A stretch of 64,000 nt of DNA from Daedaleopsis sinensis (lineage: Eukaryota; Basidiomycota; Agaricomycetes; Polyporales; Polyporaceae): NCBI GenBank assembly GCA_033807695.1, contig CM066302.1, positions 2,232,001-2,296,000 of the forward strand. Reading direction: 5' to 3'. The position numbers were made by a program, and so were the translations under genes. The notes beneath the pieces were generated by a model. The model saw only the letters and a list, made by a program, of their open reading frames with translations. It did not search any database and was not told where the DNA came from. Position 1 is the first letter of the stretch. Each line of letters starts with the position of its first letter. Below, in pieces: positions 17,140-29,245 of the stretch.

Positions 17140-18916
17140 TTACTCCCCAACCACACCTTCCGCCTGCAGGCGCGCGAACTCCGCTTCCGGAAGCCCGAGC
17201 TCCCCCACCAGCACCTCCCGGTTATGCTGGCCCAGCTCCGGGCCTGCCCACCGCGTCTGCGCGTCGCAGCCCTCGAGCACGGGGACGACCTTCGACATCT
17301 TCACGGTCCACCCGCCTTCCGCGCCGGCCTCCGCAGGCACGTCAGCGTCCACGCCCGCAGGCTTGGGCACCCACACGTCCTCGACCAGGCCCCGCGCGCG
17401 CGTGTGCTCGTTCTCCACGATGTCCGCGACGTTGAGCACGCGCCCGACGGGCACCCCGGCCGCCCCGAGCGCCGCCTCGACCTCCGCCGCCGTGCGCGTG
17501 CGCGTCCACGCGCCGATCGCGTCCTCGATCTCGCGCTGGCGCGCGACGCGGTGGTGGTTCTGCGCGTACGCGGGGCCGACGAGGTCCGTGCGCCCGAGCA
17601 CGGCCATGAGCCGCGCGTAGATCGAGTCCGCGTTCGCGCCGATCACGACGTACGCGGGCGCGGAGGGCGCGGAGGGCGCGGGCTTGCAGGGGTAGGCGTT
17701 CGTGGGCACGATCCCTGTCACGGAGGAGCCTGACGGCCCCCGGATCTACAGAGGGGCGCGAGGAAGGCTGTCAGTGTCAGCGAAGGAGGATATGCGCGCC
17801 CGGCGTGTTGTGTGGCCTTGGGCTGCGCGGCGGTTACGTACCTTGCCTTTGCGGTCATACTCCGGGATGATGCCTTCCATGAGGTTGATCATGCTGGGGG
17901 GAGCAGTCAGGTGAGTGTGGATGCCAACGAGATGTGCTCAGGTGGGCGGTGCTTGCCTTTCGAAGATGCTGACATCGACGGTTTGCCCTCCAGGGAGGCC
18001 CTGGGCTTCTCTGCCTTTGCGGGACATGAGCGCGAGTACCTGGACGCACAATGTGTGTAGTTCATCGGCCAGCAGTATACGCTGCTAAGAGACGTACGGT
18101 GCCGAATGCAGCGTGCAGGCCGGCGACGGAGTCGCCTAGGCTGATATTCGGCCTTATGGGTGGGCCAGAGAGAGCACCAGTCTCAGGATCCGGCACGCCA
18201 TTAATGAAGCGGAAGCCCGACTCTGCCTCGCACACGGAGGCGTAGCCTGGTCGGGATGCCCAAGGTCCCGTCTGGCCGTAACCGCTCACGCGGGTGAAGA
18301 TCAGCCCAGGATTGAGCGGGTGGAGGTCGGTGGGACCGAGGTTCCATCTCTCGAGTGCTGTTACACCACGAAACGAGAAACGAAGTCAGTACACTAGCCT
18401 CGCTTGGGCCGCGCTGAGCAAGTGGGCACTACGGACTTCCTGGCTTGAAGTTCTCGAGCATGACATCGCTCTTGACTGCGAGCATTTTGACGAGTCTGCG
18501 GCGTAGCCGAGGGATTGTTGGTCAGGAACAGGGCACTGGTCGACGGTACTGTGCAGCCGACGTACTTTCTCCCCTCTTCTTTGCGCATGTCGATGGTCAC
18601 GCTCTTCTTGTTCCGGGCGATACTGCGCCACCAGGGACTTACGCCGTCGATGTCGCGTTCTCTCCAGACCCGCAGTGGGTCACCGACCTTCGGCGGTTCT
18701 ACCTTGATCACCTCGGCGCCATAGTGTCTGGATGGGTGCAGCCGTCAGTTTTTCGAGCGCAATCCGAGATGAAAGCACAGACCCTAGCAGCTGTCCACAG
18801 AATGGACCCGCGATAACCTGTCCGACCTCGAGGACTCGGATGCCACTGAGCGGAAGATTGCTCCGGTTGCTTGTCGGTGGAGGATCGGCAGAGGAGGTGG
18901 TTGCTAATCTGAGCAA
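17140..18916 (-). CDS. class III CoA-transferase (CaiB/BaiF family)
   Basis: Family III enzyme moving CoA between carboxylic acids, or an alpha-methylacyl-CoA racemase-type relative. The N-terminus has LSGIRVLEVGQVIAGPFCGQ. An intron (about 18764-18725, phase 2) then joins LLG to HYGAEVIKVEPP, the classic CaiB signature. Later blocks are RNKKSVTIDMRKEEG, MLENFKPG, VSGYGQTGPWASRPGYASV and NISLGDSVAGLHAAFG; the Asp of the GDSVAG block is the expected catalytic residue. The C-terminal half (17721-17140) holds AAYVVIGANADSI-like and GVPVGRVLNVADI blocks and is strongly GC-rich and Ala/Pro-rich around 17660. Six or more short introns are inferred. It is convergent with the C45 gene. A mitochondrial succinyl-CoA:acid CoA-transferase role is possible, but the substrate is not readable. 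Confidence 0.88.
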
Positions 18917-20687
18917 GGTTCGGTGAGAGCTGCGTGCATCGCTATATGCGAGGATAGTAAGTAGCTATCTGACCTACGATTGGGCACGGCCTGGCGAAGT
19001 ATGCCTGTTTGTACATTCCAATGGACACGGGGGTAGCCTGAAATTGCATAACGAACACGTTCAAGTTGACTAAACATACTCAGAAGTAACCAGCAGATCA
19101 GTCTGGTCTGAGGCGTCAGCTTCAAAAACCCTTAAGCGATTGAATCTCAGTATATGGTCAACGTACTCATACAGTCTGTAACACCAAGCTCGAGTACACA
19201 GCTGTGAGAGACGTTGCAAGCAGTGACTCGGTAGTAACCGAGTTGGCAGATTACTGAGATGGCCGAAGCCGACTTTCCCGGACGGTACCGGGTAATCAGA
19301 GCTGCCGGGCCAGAGAAATGACGTATGAAGATATCTAACGGGCGAGCGCGGCGGCTCTCTTGCTTTCCGCACTTCCGACCTGCCTCAGCTCGTGTCTGAA
19401 AAACCCGCGATCCTCCGCCGTGTATGGGTCCTTGTGGGTCCTTGTACCTCGTAACCTCTCCGTCTTTCTTCTGCCATTGCATTGACAACATGTGAGATAC
19501 CACTGTCTTTCCGCACTATCAGCTCACGGTGAGCGTGGTCCGCTCAATGGACGTCCTGACTTTAGCTGATGTTGGGATATGCGCACACATATGTAGGAGC
19601 TGACTGCATGGAGCACCTTTGCTTTTTGCGTCGCCCGAGCAGAACGCATGCGGGCAGCGGGACAGTCGCACGAGACCAGGAAACACGCCTTCTCCCGGAC
19701 CCACCTTGATTGCCTCCTTCGGCGCTGTCTCCTCTTAGGTTCTTACGGGTCACACCCCTTCTTGGAGTTTATCAGCTGGTGAGCCCATTGATATCAAACC
19801 TGGATTGCTATGCGACACAGATGCGCTCCTCGTCATGGCGGATAACAATCCAGAGTGGCCTGTTCATCTTACTGGTCGTTCAGATCCCAGATGCATTGTT
19901 CACTGCCTTAGCACTGTCCTAGGAGCTATTGGCCCTTGAGAAGATTACCTGGTTCTCACCAGTTTTCCAGGAGTTGCATTCACCCTACAGGGACCTCCGC
20001 GGCGCCAAGACAGGGCGTGGTGTGCTGAGGAGTGCAGCGTTCAACGTTGGTGCCTCGCGTATACTCTGCCGTTGTCTCCCTGATCCTCTTCATTCATGAG
20101 ATTGTACATCCCGAGGATGCAGGATGCAGCGGCACGACCAGGTATTAATAAATGACAGGGCTGCTCGTCGCTCGAAGTCAATGTTCCCCCGTACGAAGCT
20201 CTGTTTGCATGTGTCGTAGTGCACTCGTAGCAATATATTGGCTCGTCCCGAAGGTCGTTATATAGCCCTCAAAGTACCTGCCCCAGGTGTGGGGCGTTCC
20301 CACCATGATATTCCAGTATAAACTCCCCGTTAAGGCACCGTGGCGTGTCCAGGCTGCCCAGCCACATGACAGTGATCGCTTGCCCATCCATAGGCCTGCT
20401 CTGCCTTGCATCTCTACCACCACCCTCGTGCACGACCCTCTTCGACGGCAGCTTTCCCATCGACTCGCGCGACCGGAAAGTTTACTACGGGCTATACTAG
20501 GATATACGTGGGGCAACAGTCACCGCAAGCCCGGGTCGATTCACAACCAGGCGGTCCGCACGTGTAGCACCGAACGCCGAACGTGAGTGCCCGGATTCTG
20601 TTGGACGTCCTGTGCTGGAACTGGAGCGGCAGCAGCGAAGCTGGGAGACAGACAACGCTGGCGCAGTCGGCGGCTGGGGCAGGCGAG
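18917..20687. other. intergenic, no gene seen
   Basis: About 1.8 kb between the divergent CoA-transferase and RhoGEF genes. The open frames here are short, change composition along their length and show no recognisable domain or plausible splice chain. A donor-like GTGAGT at 20583 just upstream of the GEF start could belong to an intron in its 5' UTR. Confidence 0.6.
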
Positions 20688-23600
20688 ATGGACGAGGAGA
20701 TGTGGACGCGGGGGCGGATAAGCAGCGGGAGTGGAATGGAGGACGAGAACGAGACGCGATGGACGGAAATGAGCTCTTTATCCGAGAACACGAATCCGAG
20801 CGGGCCTCGTTCTCCCCGCGTGGACAGCTCCGGTCAAACTGAGGACTTGAGGTTATCCACCGCCAGCTCCTCCTCCTCCCCCACCTCCCTCTCCTTCGCC
20901 CCCCCCTCCTCGCCCCCGATCCCCCCGCGTTCGCCCCTCAGGCTCAGGCAAGCATCGCGAGCACCCGCCGCGCCCAGCCCACCCGCAGACGCCCCCGACA
21001 TGCCGCTCTTGCACTCTCGCAGCTTTGGCTCCATCTCGGGTCTCTTGGACCAGCCCCTTTCGGCCACGCTCTCGCGCAGGCCAACCACTCCCGACAAGCC
21101 ACTTCCGCTCACGCCGCAGCCGTCTGATTCTCTCCCTTTGTCTGGCGACCTCGACGGCGACGACGACGACGACAGCACTCTTCTGCCCAGCATGTCTACC
21201 TCGTCTCAGCCCTCCGCTCCGAAAGGTCTCTCGAAGCGCGCCCATGCGCTCAACGAGCTCCTCACAACGGAGCAGTCCTATGCATGCGACCTCGCCCTCA
21301 TCGGGGAGGTCTATATCCCGTTAGCATTAGGTGCGTTGGTTAAGGTTGCTACCCTAGACCGGGCGATCGTCAATGAAGGCACTCATTCACTCCTGCACCC
21401 CTTGTCCTGCTTCCGCTGTCTAGGCCAGCCTGCCCCGTTCTCAGCGACCCCCGCCACTCCCCCGGGATCGTCTGCCTCCTCTTCACGCACCCTCTCGACC
21501 GCGTCGGACTGTGGCCCGCCCATGACCCGAGACGATGCGAAGATCATATTCAATAACATCACGGAGATAGCACTCTTCGCAGAAGACTTTGCGACCGATC
21601 TCGAGAAGGCAATGGGCGAAATGCGTGAGGGTGGAACGGGTGTCGATTGGGTCGGGAAGTTGATTCTCCAGAAGGTGCGTACCCTCGTCGCGTCTAGTTT
21701 CCATTTCGCTCCGGGACTAGTGCGCTGACCGCGGACCTCCGCACCCGCGTCGTTCGCGCACGCTCCCTGTGCTCGCACCCGCCACACTCATGCCCTCCCT
21801 GCGGCCGTTTCCACTGCTGCGCGCAGCTTCCGACCATGGACCCGCTTTATCAGACATACATCGCGAAGCAACCGGCCGCGCTCGAGCATTACAGCAACCT
21901 TCCGTTCACCCCCGCGCTCGGCGCATTCCATGTTCAAACAGAAAAACTTGCGTGCACCCTCACGCATGCCTGGAATCTACCGTCCATCCTCATCAAGCCC
22001 ATGCAGCGGCTGTTGAAGTATCCGCTCCTGCTCAAAACGATCATTGAAGATACCCCAAAGTCCCATCCTGACCTTACCAACCTAATAGAAGCACGGGACA
22101 AGCTTCTAAAGATCGCGGAGAGCGTCAACGAAGAGAGGCGGCGGCGGGATGTAATCCGAGACATCTTGGCGAAATCATCGGGCGCGGCGACGCCCCAGAA
22201 GAGCGAACTGAAGGTCAAGAAGAAGGGCCTCACCGTCGGCGTTGCTGCCTCCGTGAGCCTTGGCCGGATGAAGAGTATTCGCTCCGCCGCACTGAAGGCG
22301 AAGCAGGGTCCGGAAGCGAACGAGGAAGCCGAGGCGGTCAAAGACATGGGGGAGCGGCTGCGGGAATGCGAGGCGTTCGTGCAGAGGCTCGCCCGGGATT
22401 CGACCAAGTGGGCGGACTCGGTCCGCGTCCTCATGCTCGCGCTCGACGACTGGGCGCAGAGCTTCGGGCGCGTCATCTGGATGGGCGAGGACGACGTGCG
22501 CTCGGAGGCGTTCGACGCGTTCCTCTCCCTCATCAGCGACCAGCTGCTTCCCATCTGCGACGAGACGAAGGCCTCGATCGTGGACAAGCTGCTGCCCCAG
22601 ATCTCGGCGCTCGTCGACTCGACGACCGCACCTTCCCGCCTGCTCGAGGCGATGCAGACCCTCGAGCCGCTGCACTACGGCTTGCTCAACATCAATGTCG
22701 CGAAGACGCGTCCCCCGCCGCAGCTCCTCGAGGCGTCGCAGTCGTATGTCGCTCTTCGTGCACAGCTGTTCGCCGAGCTGCCTGAGTACCTCCGGTTGTT
22801 CGACAAGGGCATCGCGGCGTCGATCTACCGCTTCACCCTGATCCAGCAGCATTTCTACAGCAACGTGCGCGACCGCTGGAGTGACCTCTGGGACGCGCTC
22901 AAGGTCGACGAGGAGGCGAATCAGGGCGCGGCGGAGACTCTTCGGGTCTGGTGGAGCCGGTTCGCCGAGGTGGAGGTGCAGCTGCAGGGCCTCAACATCG
23001 TCCGTCCGCCAGAGAAGAAGCACACGCCAGAGAAGCTCAAGGTAAAGCCTGGGAAGCAGCGCGCGGCGAACGGGGGCGACGCGACACACACCGCCGTCGT
23101 GTCCTCCGTCCTCGCCGCGCTCGACCCGCTCAGCATCCCCCATCCGAGCCCGTCGGTGCCGGCGTTCGCGGCGTCTCCGCTCGCCGGCAAGACGCGCAGC
23201 GTGCACTCGGTGGAGAGCGAGAACCACCCGGTGGCGGAGCGCAAGTCGCTCGAGAGCCTGCACTCGCGCAAGTCCGGCAAGTCCCGCCGCCCGTCGTCTT
23301 CGCGCGGGACCAGCATGGCGGGATCCACGCTCGTCGACGAGCCCGCGTTCGGCTACGGGGTGCCCCCGCTCGCCGCGCTCGCGCCCGCGCCGTCGAAGCC
23401 CGCGTACGCGCGCACGAAGAGCATGCCGCTCGGGCCCGCCCCACTGAACAAGTCGCGCTCGGCGGGCAAGTACCTCGACGTCGAAGACCCGAGCCCGAAC
23501 AACAGCAGCAGCGCGAGCCTGCAGAGCGTCGCGGCCACCCTCCAGGAAGACGGGCGCGGACGGCCCGCGCGCAAGCCGAGCTTCCGCCGGCGGCTCACCG

Positions 23601-24031
23601 ACAGCTTCCGCACGAGCGCAGGCGCAGCCCCGGGTGCGGGCGCAGGCACCGTGGAGACGCGGCACCGTCGCTCGCCCTCGCTCCCGACGTACAGCCCGTC
23701 GCCGTCCCCGCGGCAGGCGACGTTCGCGAACGGCGCGGGCGCGGGCGCGGGCGGGCGTCGGAGGCCGAGCGGAGGCGCGATCCCCGCGCTGTACCAGTGC
23801 CGCGTGATCCACACGTGCGAGCCGCCGCCGGGGGTGTCGTACCGCGATATCCCGTTCTTCACGCTCCGGATAGACGACGTGTACGACATCCTGCAGGAGG
23901 CGGGCCACCCGTCGACGCACCGCGACCTGCCGCTGTACGTCGACGACGGAGAGGACTGCCTGCTGCTCGCGCGGAGCGAGTCGGGCGACGTCGGGTGGGT
24001 GCTCGCGAGTTTCCTGCTCCCCGTCGACTAG
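20688..24031 (+). CDS. DH-BAR-SH3 Rho guanine-nucleotide exchange factor (Tuba/Gef1-like)
   Basis: Predicted Cdc42/Rho-family activator that also binds curved membrane. The first real ATG is at 20688 (MDEEMWTRGR); the open frame extends upstream only through a GTG. Residues about 1-170 are a Ser/Pro-rich disordered region. The DH domain begins at RAHALNELLTTEQSYACDL and runs over two introns (about 21330-21423 and 21676-21828). It contains the CR3 helix ILIKPMQRLLKYPLLLKTII near 22000. From RLRECEAFVQRLARDSTKWA (about 22355) a roughly 220-residue helical segment fits a BAR domain. A long basic Ser/Pro/Ala linker follows. A C-terminal SH3-like domain spans about 23785-24028 (YQCRVIHTCEPP to GDVGWVLASFLLPV). 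This order matches dynamin-binding protein/Tuba and S. pombe Gef1-type GEFs, with no PH domain seen. It would act at the cell cortex in polarity or septation (inference). The final exon is very GC-rich. Confidence 0.88.
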
Positions 24032-24884
24032 TGCGTCGCGCCATGTCAGCTACGGCCCACCGTGGCGTCGGTGGTGGTAGCGCGCGCCGGACTTTCTTGT
24101 TTACCTCTGCGACTTTCAACTCCACCTCATCTTGTAAGTACAATGTTACGAGCCTCTCATGTTCCCTGTGCTACATCTCGTCTCCGCATCTCACGTGCTC
24201 CCCGTCCGCATACCGTGCATGTACATGTGTTATATCCCCCGTTCCGTACGATACCGCACACCACCGTGCCCGCGCGACCTAGTACCCGTGTCCACGTCTC
24301 TGCTCCGTCCTCGTCCTTTAGAGGCTCTGTATCTTCGTCATTCACCCGGGTTGTACGTTGAGCCTGCGATGGACGATCCCTCATTCTCTGTTTCTCCCTC
24401 TCCTCGGTGCTATATCTATCGTGTATCAGCTTATATCCCCCCCATTTTTCGGATCCCCCACATGTTCTCCGTCTCGCGACCCTGTCATGCAATGTAGGTA
24501 GTAGGCCTGAGTAGATGTAGAAGCTAATCACCCAATGCAAATGATGAAACGAACTCCAAGGCCTGTCTGAACGTGCATGAGATCAACCCCGAGGGATGAA
24601 TTGAACATTGAATAAACATTTCAGTCTCGGCGCGTGCAGCTGCAGCCGGTGAGAGGAGAGCTATCTGGTGAGCAGGATGATATTGGACGATCCGTCACGA
24701 CGACCTAGAGAGCAGGGCACAAGCATGATTTACAAAGACATCTAGTAGGCACAGATCTACTCTGAATCGCATGTACACACAGTAGCAAAACAGCAAAGCA
24801 CCCTTGAGCTTGCAGCACACCACACGAAGAGCGATCATATCGCTATCCTCGCCGAGCATCCGACTGGCTTCCGACGATCAGCGC
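24032..24884. other. intergenic between convergent genes, no gene seen
   Basis: Holds the 3' untranslated regions of the RhoGEF and the FAD oxidase. It is pyrimidine-rich (CT-rich) from about 24060 to 24480. No coding frame with domain-like sequence was found. Confidence 0.6.
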
Positions 24885-27800
24885 TCAATGCTCGAGCGGC
24901 GACGGCGGCTCGTTATGCAGCGGCTCAATGTCGTTCCCGTCCCTGTCGAGTGGCCAGAAGTTGTTCTTGAAGAGCGCGCGCGGGTCGTATCTGCGCTTGA
25001 GCGCCGCGAGCCGCGCCCAGTTCGCCCCGTAGCACGCCTTCGTGCGCGCCGGCGGCTCGTGGCGGCCGAGGAACTGGCGTGCGGAGGGTGGAGGGTCTCT
25101 CGTGAGCCTCGGGAACGGCAGGAGAGTAGTTGGAAGAAAGAGGAGAGGGGGCTTACGGTCGGATAGGGCCCGCCGGTGGAGTGCGGCTTCACCGTGTTTT
25201 TCATCCACTGTGTGTCCTAGGTTAGCGTCGACGTCCGCGTGCACTGGCATGCTGGGAGAGGGGGCGAGGGGAAGGGGGCAGACGGTCCGGGGCGACGGAG
25301 GACACTTACGTCTTCGGCGGTGCTGACGCACCGCGGGTCGTCGATCCCGATGTCCCATTGGTGCAGCGCGGCGACGGTCCACGCCGCCTCGCGCTGTTCC
25401 TTCGGCAGACAGGTGTCCTCGAAGTCGCCGATGGCCCCGCCCGCAAGCTCGAAGATCCATGCTGCGTGTCAGCGTCAGCGTTGTACGGCTGAGAGTGAGA
25501 GCGAGGGGGAGCACGTACTGCATCCGATGGGCGTGTCCGCAAACTCCATGACGGTCTTCGTGATGAGCTCGTCGGGGAGGGAGGTGATGAGCGACGAGCG
25601 GAGGAACCACTGCCGCCCGGCTGTTGAGTCACCGCACGAGATCAGTAACATCCTCACCCATCCTTTGTCCCCGTCCCCATCCTCCGTCGCTATTGTCCTT
25701 GTGCGACGGCGACGGACAGGCAACGACTCGGACGGGCACAGCGACCACAAACGCAACCACCGTACAGAGAGAGAGAGACTCACCGCGCCCGCGCAGCACC
25801 TGCGCCACGCTGTCCTGCTGGTTCAGGAAGCTCTTCTCGTTGACCTCGTTCAGCAGGCAGCGCTCGCCGTCCCAGCTCGAGATCGCGTGGAGGTACTCGA
25901 GCCCCTTCGCCTTTGGGCCGACGTAGCACATCTGGATCACGACGAGCGAGTCCTGGTCCGCGGGCCCGGCGGTGAGCAGCACGTTCGCGTACAGCTCGCG
26001 CGGCGCGCCCTTGATGCAGTCGCGGAAGTGCTTGATCAGGGACGCCGCCGTTGCGCGGTGGAAGCGGCTGGAGGGAGGGCAGGGCAGGGCAGGGGCAGAT
26101 ATCAGCGTGGGGACGGACGGACGGAAGGGGACAGGACGGTCGATGGGAGGGAGGGGAAGGGCAGAAGCAAGCGGACGTACTACAGGAGGTTACCGGCGAA
26201 GACGACGGGGACGGGGAACGCACGGGCTTTGTACCGCGTCGCAATGCCGAACGCGGGCCCTGCTCCTCGAATGGCCCACCACAATTCTGTCGACGGGGAT
26301 GTGAGTTCGTGGGCAGAGGGACAGACCTCACAGACCTCGAACTCACCAGGATCCTCCTCGGCGTTGACGATCACGATTCGTCCGTCCGCAAGCACCATCT
26401 CCACCTCCACAAGATTGTCGATGCTCAGCCCATACATCCTGCTGATGAACCCGAAGCCCGCGAGCAGCATGATCGACGAGCCAACGGGGTGCGCGGACCT
26501 GCATGTTACCGACGGCCACGTCAGCAAAAAATGCGTCGCTCGCCTGGACCTCCAGCGACGAAGGACTCACATGGGAACATGGTATGGCACGGCAGCGTCC
26601 TTCTCGCCCGTCACGGGGTTCACGCCCTCCAGCGGGTGGTCCGCCGTGTACATGTCGATTTCCTTCTGGCGCATGCCCGCGCCAAAGGTGACATACGCAT
26701 GCGGGTGCACGGGCTTCGCGTGTGGCATCGTGCCTCGGTTCCCCGCCGTGGCTTGTGCGGCGTGCAGCGCCTGAACGAAGGCGTTCGACATCCCCGGCGT
26801 CCCAGAGGTCGACGGGAAGGCCTGGTGACCGGGCACGGCGCCCTGGGCGGCGGACGACTCTGGCGCGGTGGACATGGAGGACATGGGGGGAGGCAGGGGG
26901 AACGAGGAGGCTCCAGCAATGCCTGGGATGCCCATGGTGAGGGGGTTCCATGCCACGACACCCGTCGAGCCCCCGGTGTTGAACGGCGATGGGAAGAATG
27001 AGGGGAGGGCGGATACTCCTGCCCCAGACATCCCGGCAACGGGGCCAGAGCCGGTACCAAAGTCCATACCTATGCCAGCGGAGCCGCCTACAGAGAGGTA
27101 GCTGAACGGTGTGCGTGCATCAGCCGGAAGAGGAGACGTCTCCGGCGGGGGATCGTCGAGCGGCGGGGTAACAGACGTTGTGGCGGACGTGCTTGACGTG
27201 AGAGTCGAGAAAAGCGAGTTGTTGTCTGACACTGTCGATCCCTGGGACGTCTGGCGGGAGTGTTCGTCGAGCGGCGGCGGGGCGGGCAGCGAGGCCGCCG
27301 ACGTGGTGGAAGGTGGATGGCACAGTCCGGGCGGTCGCGAGTCCACGTCAGCAGGCACGAAGGCATCCTGCTCAATGGTCGACGGAGAGGTAGGGGAATG
27401 AATACGCGGTTTGTTCGTAGGAGGCTGCCGGGGTGTCTCTCCGGGCTCAGGAGGGAGAGGGGGACCACGGAAGAAGGTGGCAACAGCCTGAGAGGCGTTG
27501 TCGAATTGTCCGACGCCCGCAGAGGAGCTGACTTCGTCAGGTCCCGAAGAAGGAGAGCGGTCTTCACGTCGTCGCTTCCCAGTTGTAGTCGGCGAACGTG
27601 CTGGCTCCGGCGGTCCTCGAGGCAGCTCGCTTGGAGTCGCTGACGCAGAAGGAGAGGACCCTACAAGCCGGAGCCCTAGGGCCCGGGCCTTTCCCTTGGT
27701 GCCGGGCGGGGGCATGTCTGCTAGAGGGATCCAGTCCGACAAGCGGTCTCCGCCGGCAGGCTGAGGGGGTTCTATTTCGATGTCCTTGATCATGCTCATA

Positions 27801-28170
27801 TCGATGACGACGTCTCCCGCAACGGACCAGCCAGCGATGCCATACCCACCGGCACGCACGGAAGGCGAGAGGTCGTGCTTTACACAAAACTTGACAACGG
27901 CGCTGACATCGTGCGCGTCAAGGGGAGATACGAGGACTCTGGAGCGAGGCTCGAGTCTGCCGTTGAAAGTCTTAGCACGTTCGGGATAACTGGTACAGTC
28001 AGTTGTATAAACTGGTTGAGATCGATGTCGATATCTTACTCTGCGTCGCTTGGACGGATGACCGGGCCTTTGACGGCAGCGGCGAGCTCGTCGAATGATG
28101 CCTGGGAGAGGACCGGACTCGGAACCGTCGCGAGCTTGAGCCCCGGACGAGGAGGTCGGGGATTTTCCAT
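24885..28170 (-). CDS. FAD-linked oxidase (PCMH/BBE type) with large internal insertion
   Basis: Flavin oxidoreductase of the FAD-binding PCMH plus berberine-bridge (BBE) family. The start at 28170 (MENPRPPRPG) joins by an intron (GTAAGA...CCAG) to DYPERAKTFNGR. The first half of the flavin domain contains SPSVRAGGYGIAGWSVAG and VVIDMSMIKDIEI. Then about 350 Ser/Pro/Thr-rich residues (about 27765-26700) intervene in one uninterrupted reading frame before HAYVTFGAGMRQKEIDMY. After an intron, SAHPVGSSIMLLAGFGFISR resumes the domain. The C-terminal BBE block ACYGANWARLAALKRRYDP and LFKNNFWPLD lies near 25030-24940. The His of the usual GGH motif is Tyr, and the Cys before the PxVG block is absent, so covalent FAD linkage is unlikely. 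No clear signal peptide is seen, although most relatives are secreted. About six introns are inferred. Substrate unknown. Confidence 0.88.
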
Positions 28171-28392
28171 TTGTTTTTGGCGAAATACGCCGGCGGAAGC
28201 TACTTTGGGGTTTGAAAAGTAGATCGGCAGGCGTCTCGGACGGTTGCTGAGGGCGGAGAAAATCCAGCGGACGGTGGTGGTTGAAGGACACGGTATGGAA
28301 CCGGAGGAAGACGGAAAGCGGGAACGAAACTGGAGGCAAGCGAGTACGCGGCCGGGTACGATGGCTTAGTGCAAAAAGGCGAACAGGTTGCC

Positions 28393-28399
28393 TTTTATA
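28393..28399 (-). promoter_or_regulatory. TATA-like box upstream of the FAD oxidase
   Basis: On the minus strand the sequence reads TATAAAA, about 223 bp before the predicted ATG at 28170. This is far for a direct TATA element unless the 5' UTR is long. Confidence 0.4.
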
Positions 28400-29166
28400 A
28401 GGCTCCGGTGGGCGCTGCGGCGGTCCGTATGGTTTGGCTTTGATACGACCTGTCAGGAAGTGGGTTCACCCTTCTGAGCCCGCCTTCCCTGCGTCGAGAG
28501 CTGGGATCAGTCCACACAGGGATCAGGAGCAAGTCCTCTGCGTAGCACAACCAGGGGGGCGGCATATTACGTTGCTGTCCATACTCGGCCAGCCACTGTC
28601 TCATCTGCACCCGGGCGTCCACAGGTGCTGCGAGAGGCTAAGAACCGCTGTCACCACCCACGAGCACGACTCTTCTCTCAGTCCTCAGTGGACACGCCAG
28701 GCCCCAGGAGTAGGCGAATTTCCCAATACGCTGGAGCTGGGACACCCAGGGTGCGTAGATCCGTCCTTCCAAGTTACGGCAAGGCGGCACATGGACTCCA
28801 TGAACTGTATCAAGAGCATGCTGGCATAATGTACGCATTAATCATCAATGAGCACATCCATCCACTGAGATGCTACTACTCACCTCTGATGCAGACGTTT
28901 TCTGTGGCTGATTCACTTCAATATCAGTTAGTTTAGATACACGTTTATTGCATTTGCAGAACGCGATACGTACAGGCAGAGGGGATCTTAGGACACGCTC
29001 AGATCGGAGATGTCACTGCGTGGTTGGTAGGAAGTAACTCCTTGGCCACATACGATGGATGGCCGACCGTGTTGGCCGCGAGTAACCGCAAGTCCAATTC
29101 GGAAGTCCACTAACTCTAGTAGAAAGCTCTAAAGGATAGATTACTGCATAGGATAAAAACTCTTAA

Positions 29167-29245
29167 GTGTGAATGGCGTAGTTGGTTATCACGTCTGCTT
29201 AGCGTTTTTGTGGTGGCGTGCTGGGTTCAATTCCCAATGTGTCCA
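29167..29245 (+). pseudogene. degenerate tRNA-Ala(AGC)-like element
   Basis: The sequence carries an intact A box (TGGCGTAGTTGG), a tRNA-Ala-like anticodon-loop stretch (CTGCTTAGC, anticodon AGC) and an intact B box (GGGTTCAATTCCC) ending in GTCCA. The T arm pairs. The 3' side of the anticodon stem is replaced by GTTTTTG, the acceptor arm hardly pairs, and there are about five extra bases before the T arm. It therefore looks like a decayed tRNA-Ala gene or the head of a tRNA-derived short interspersed element, with the internal Pol III promoter still recognisable. Confidence 0.6.

Noticed and set aside
22175..23920. Long open frame antisense to the RhoGEF (and other long frames antisense or alternate to GC-rich exons, such as 22951-24282, 25239-26774 and 16223-17134).
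   Set aside because: Arg/Ala-rich translations are typical of shadow frames in GC-rich coding sequence. The other strand or frame carries recognisable domains.
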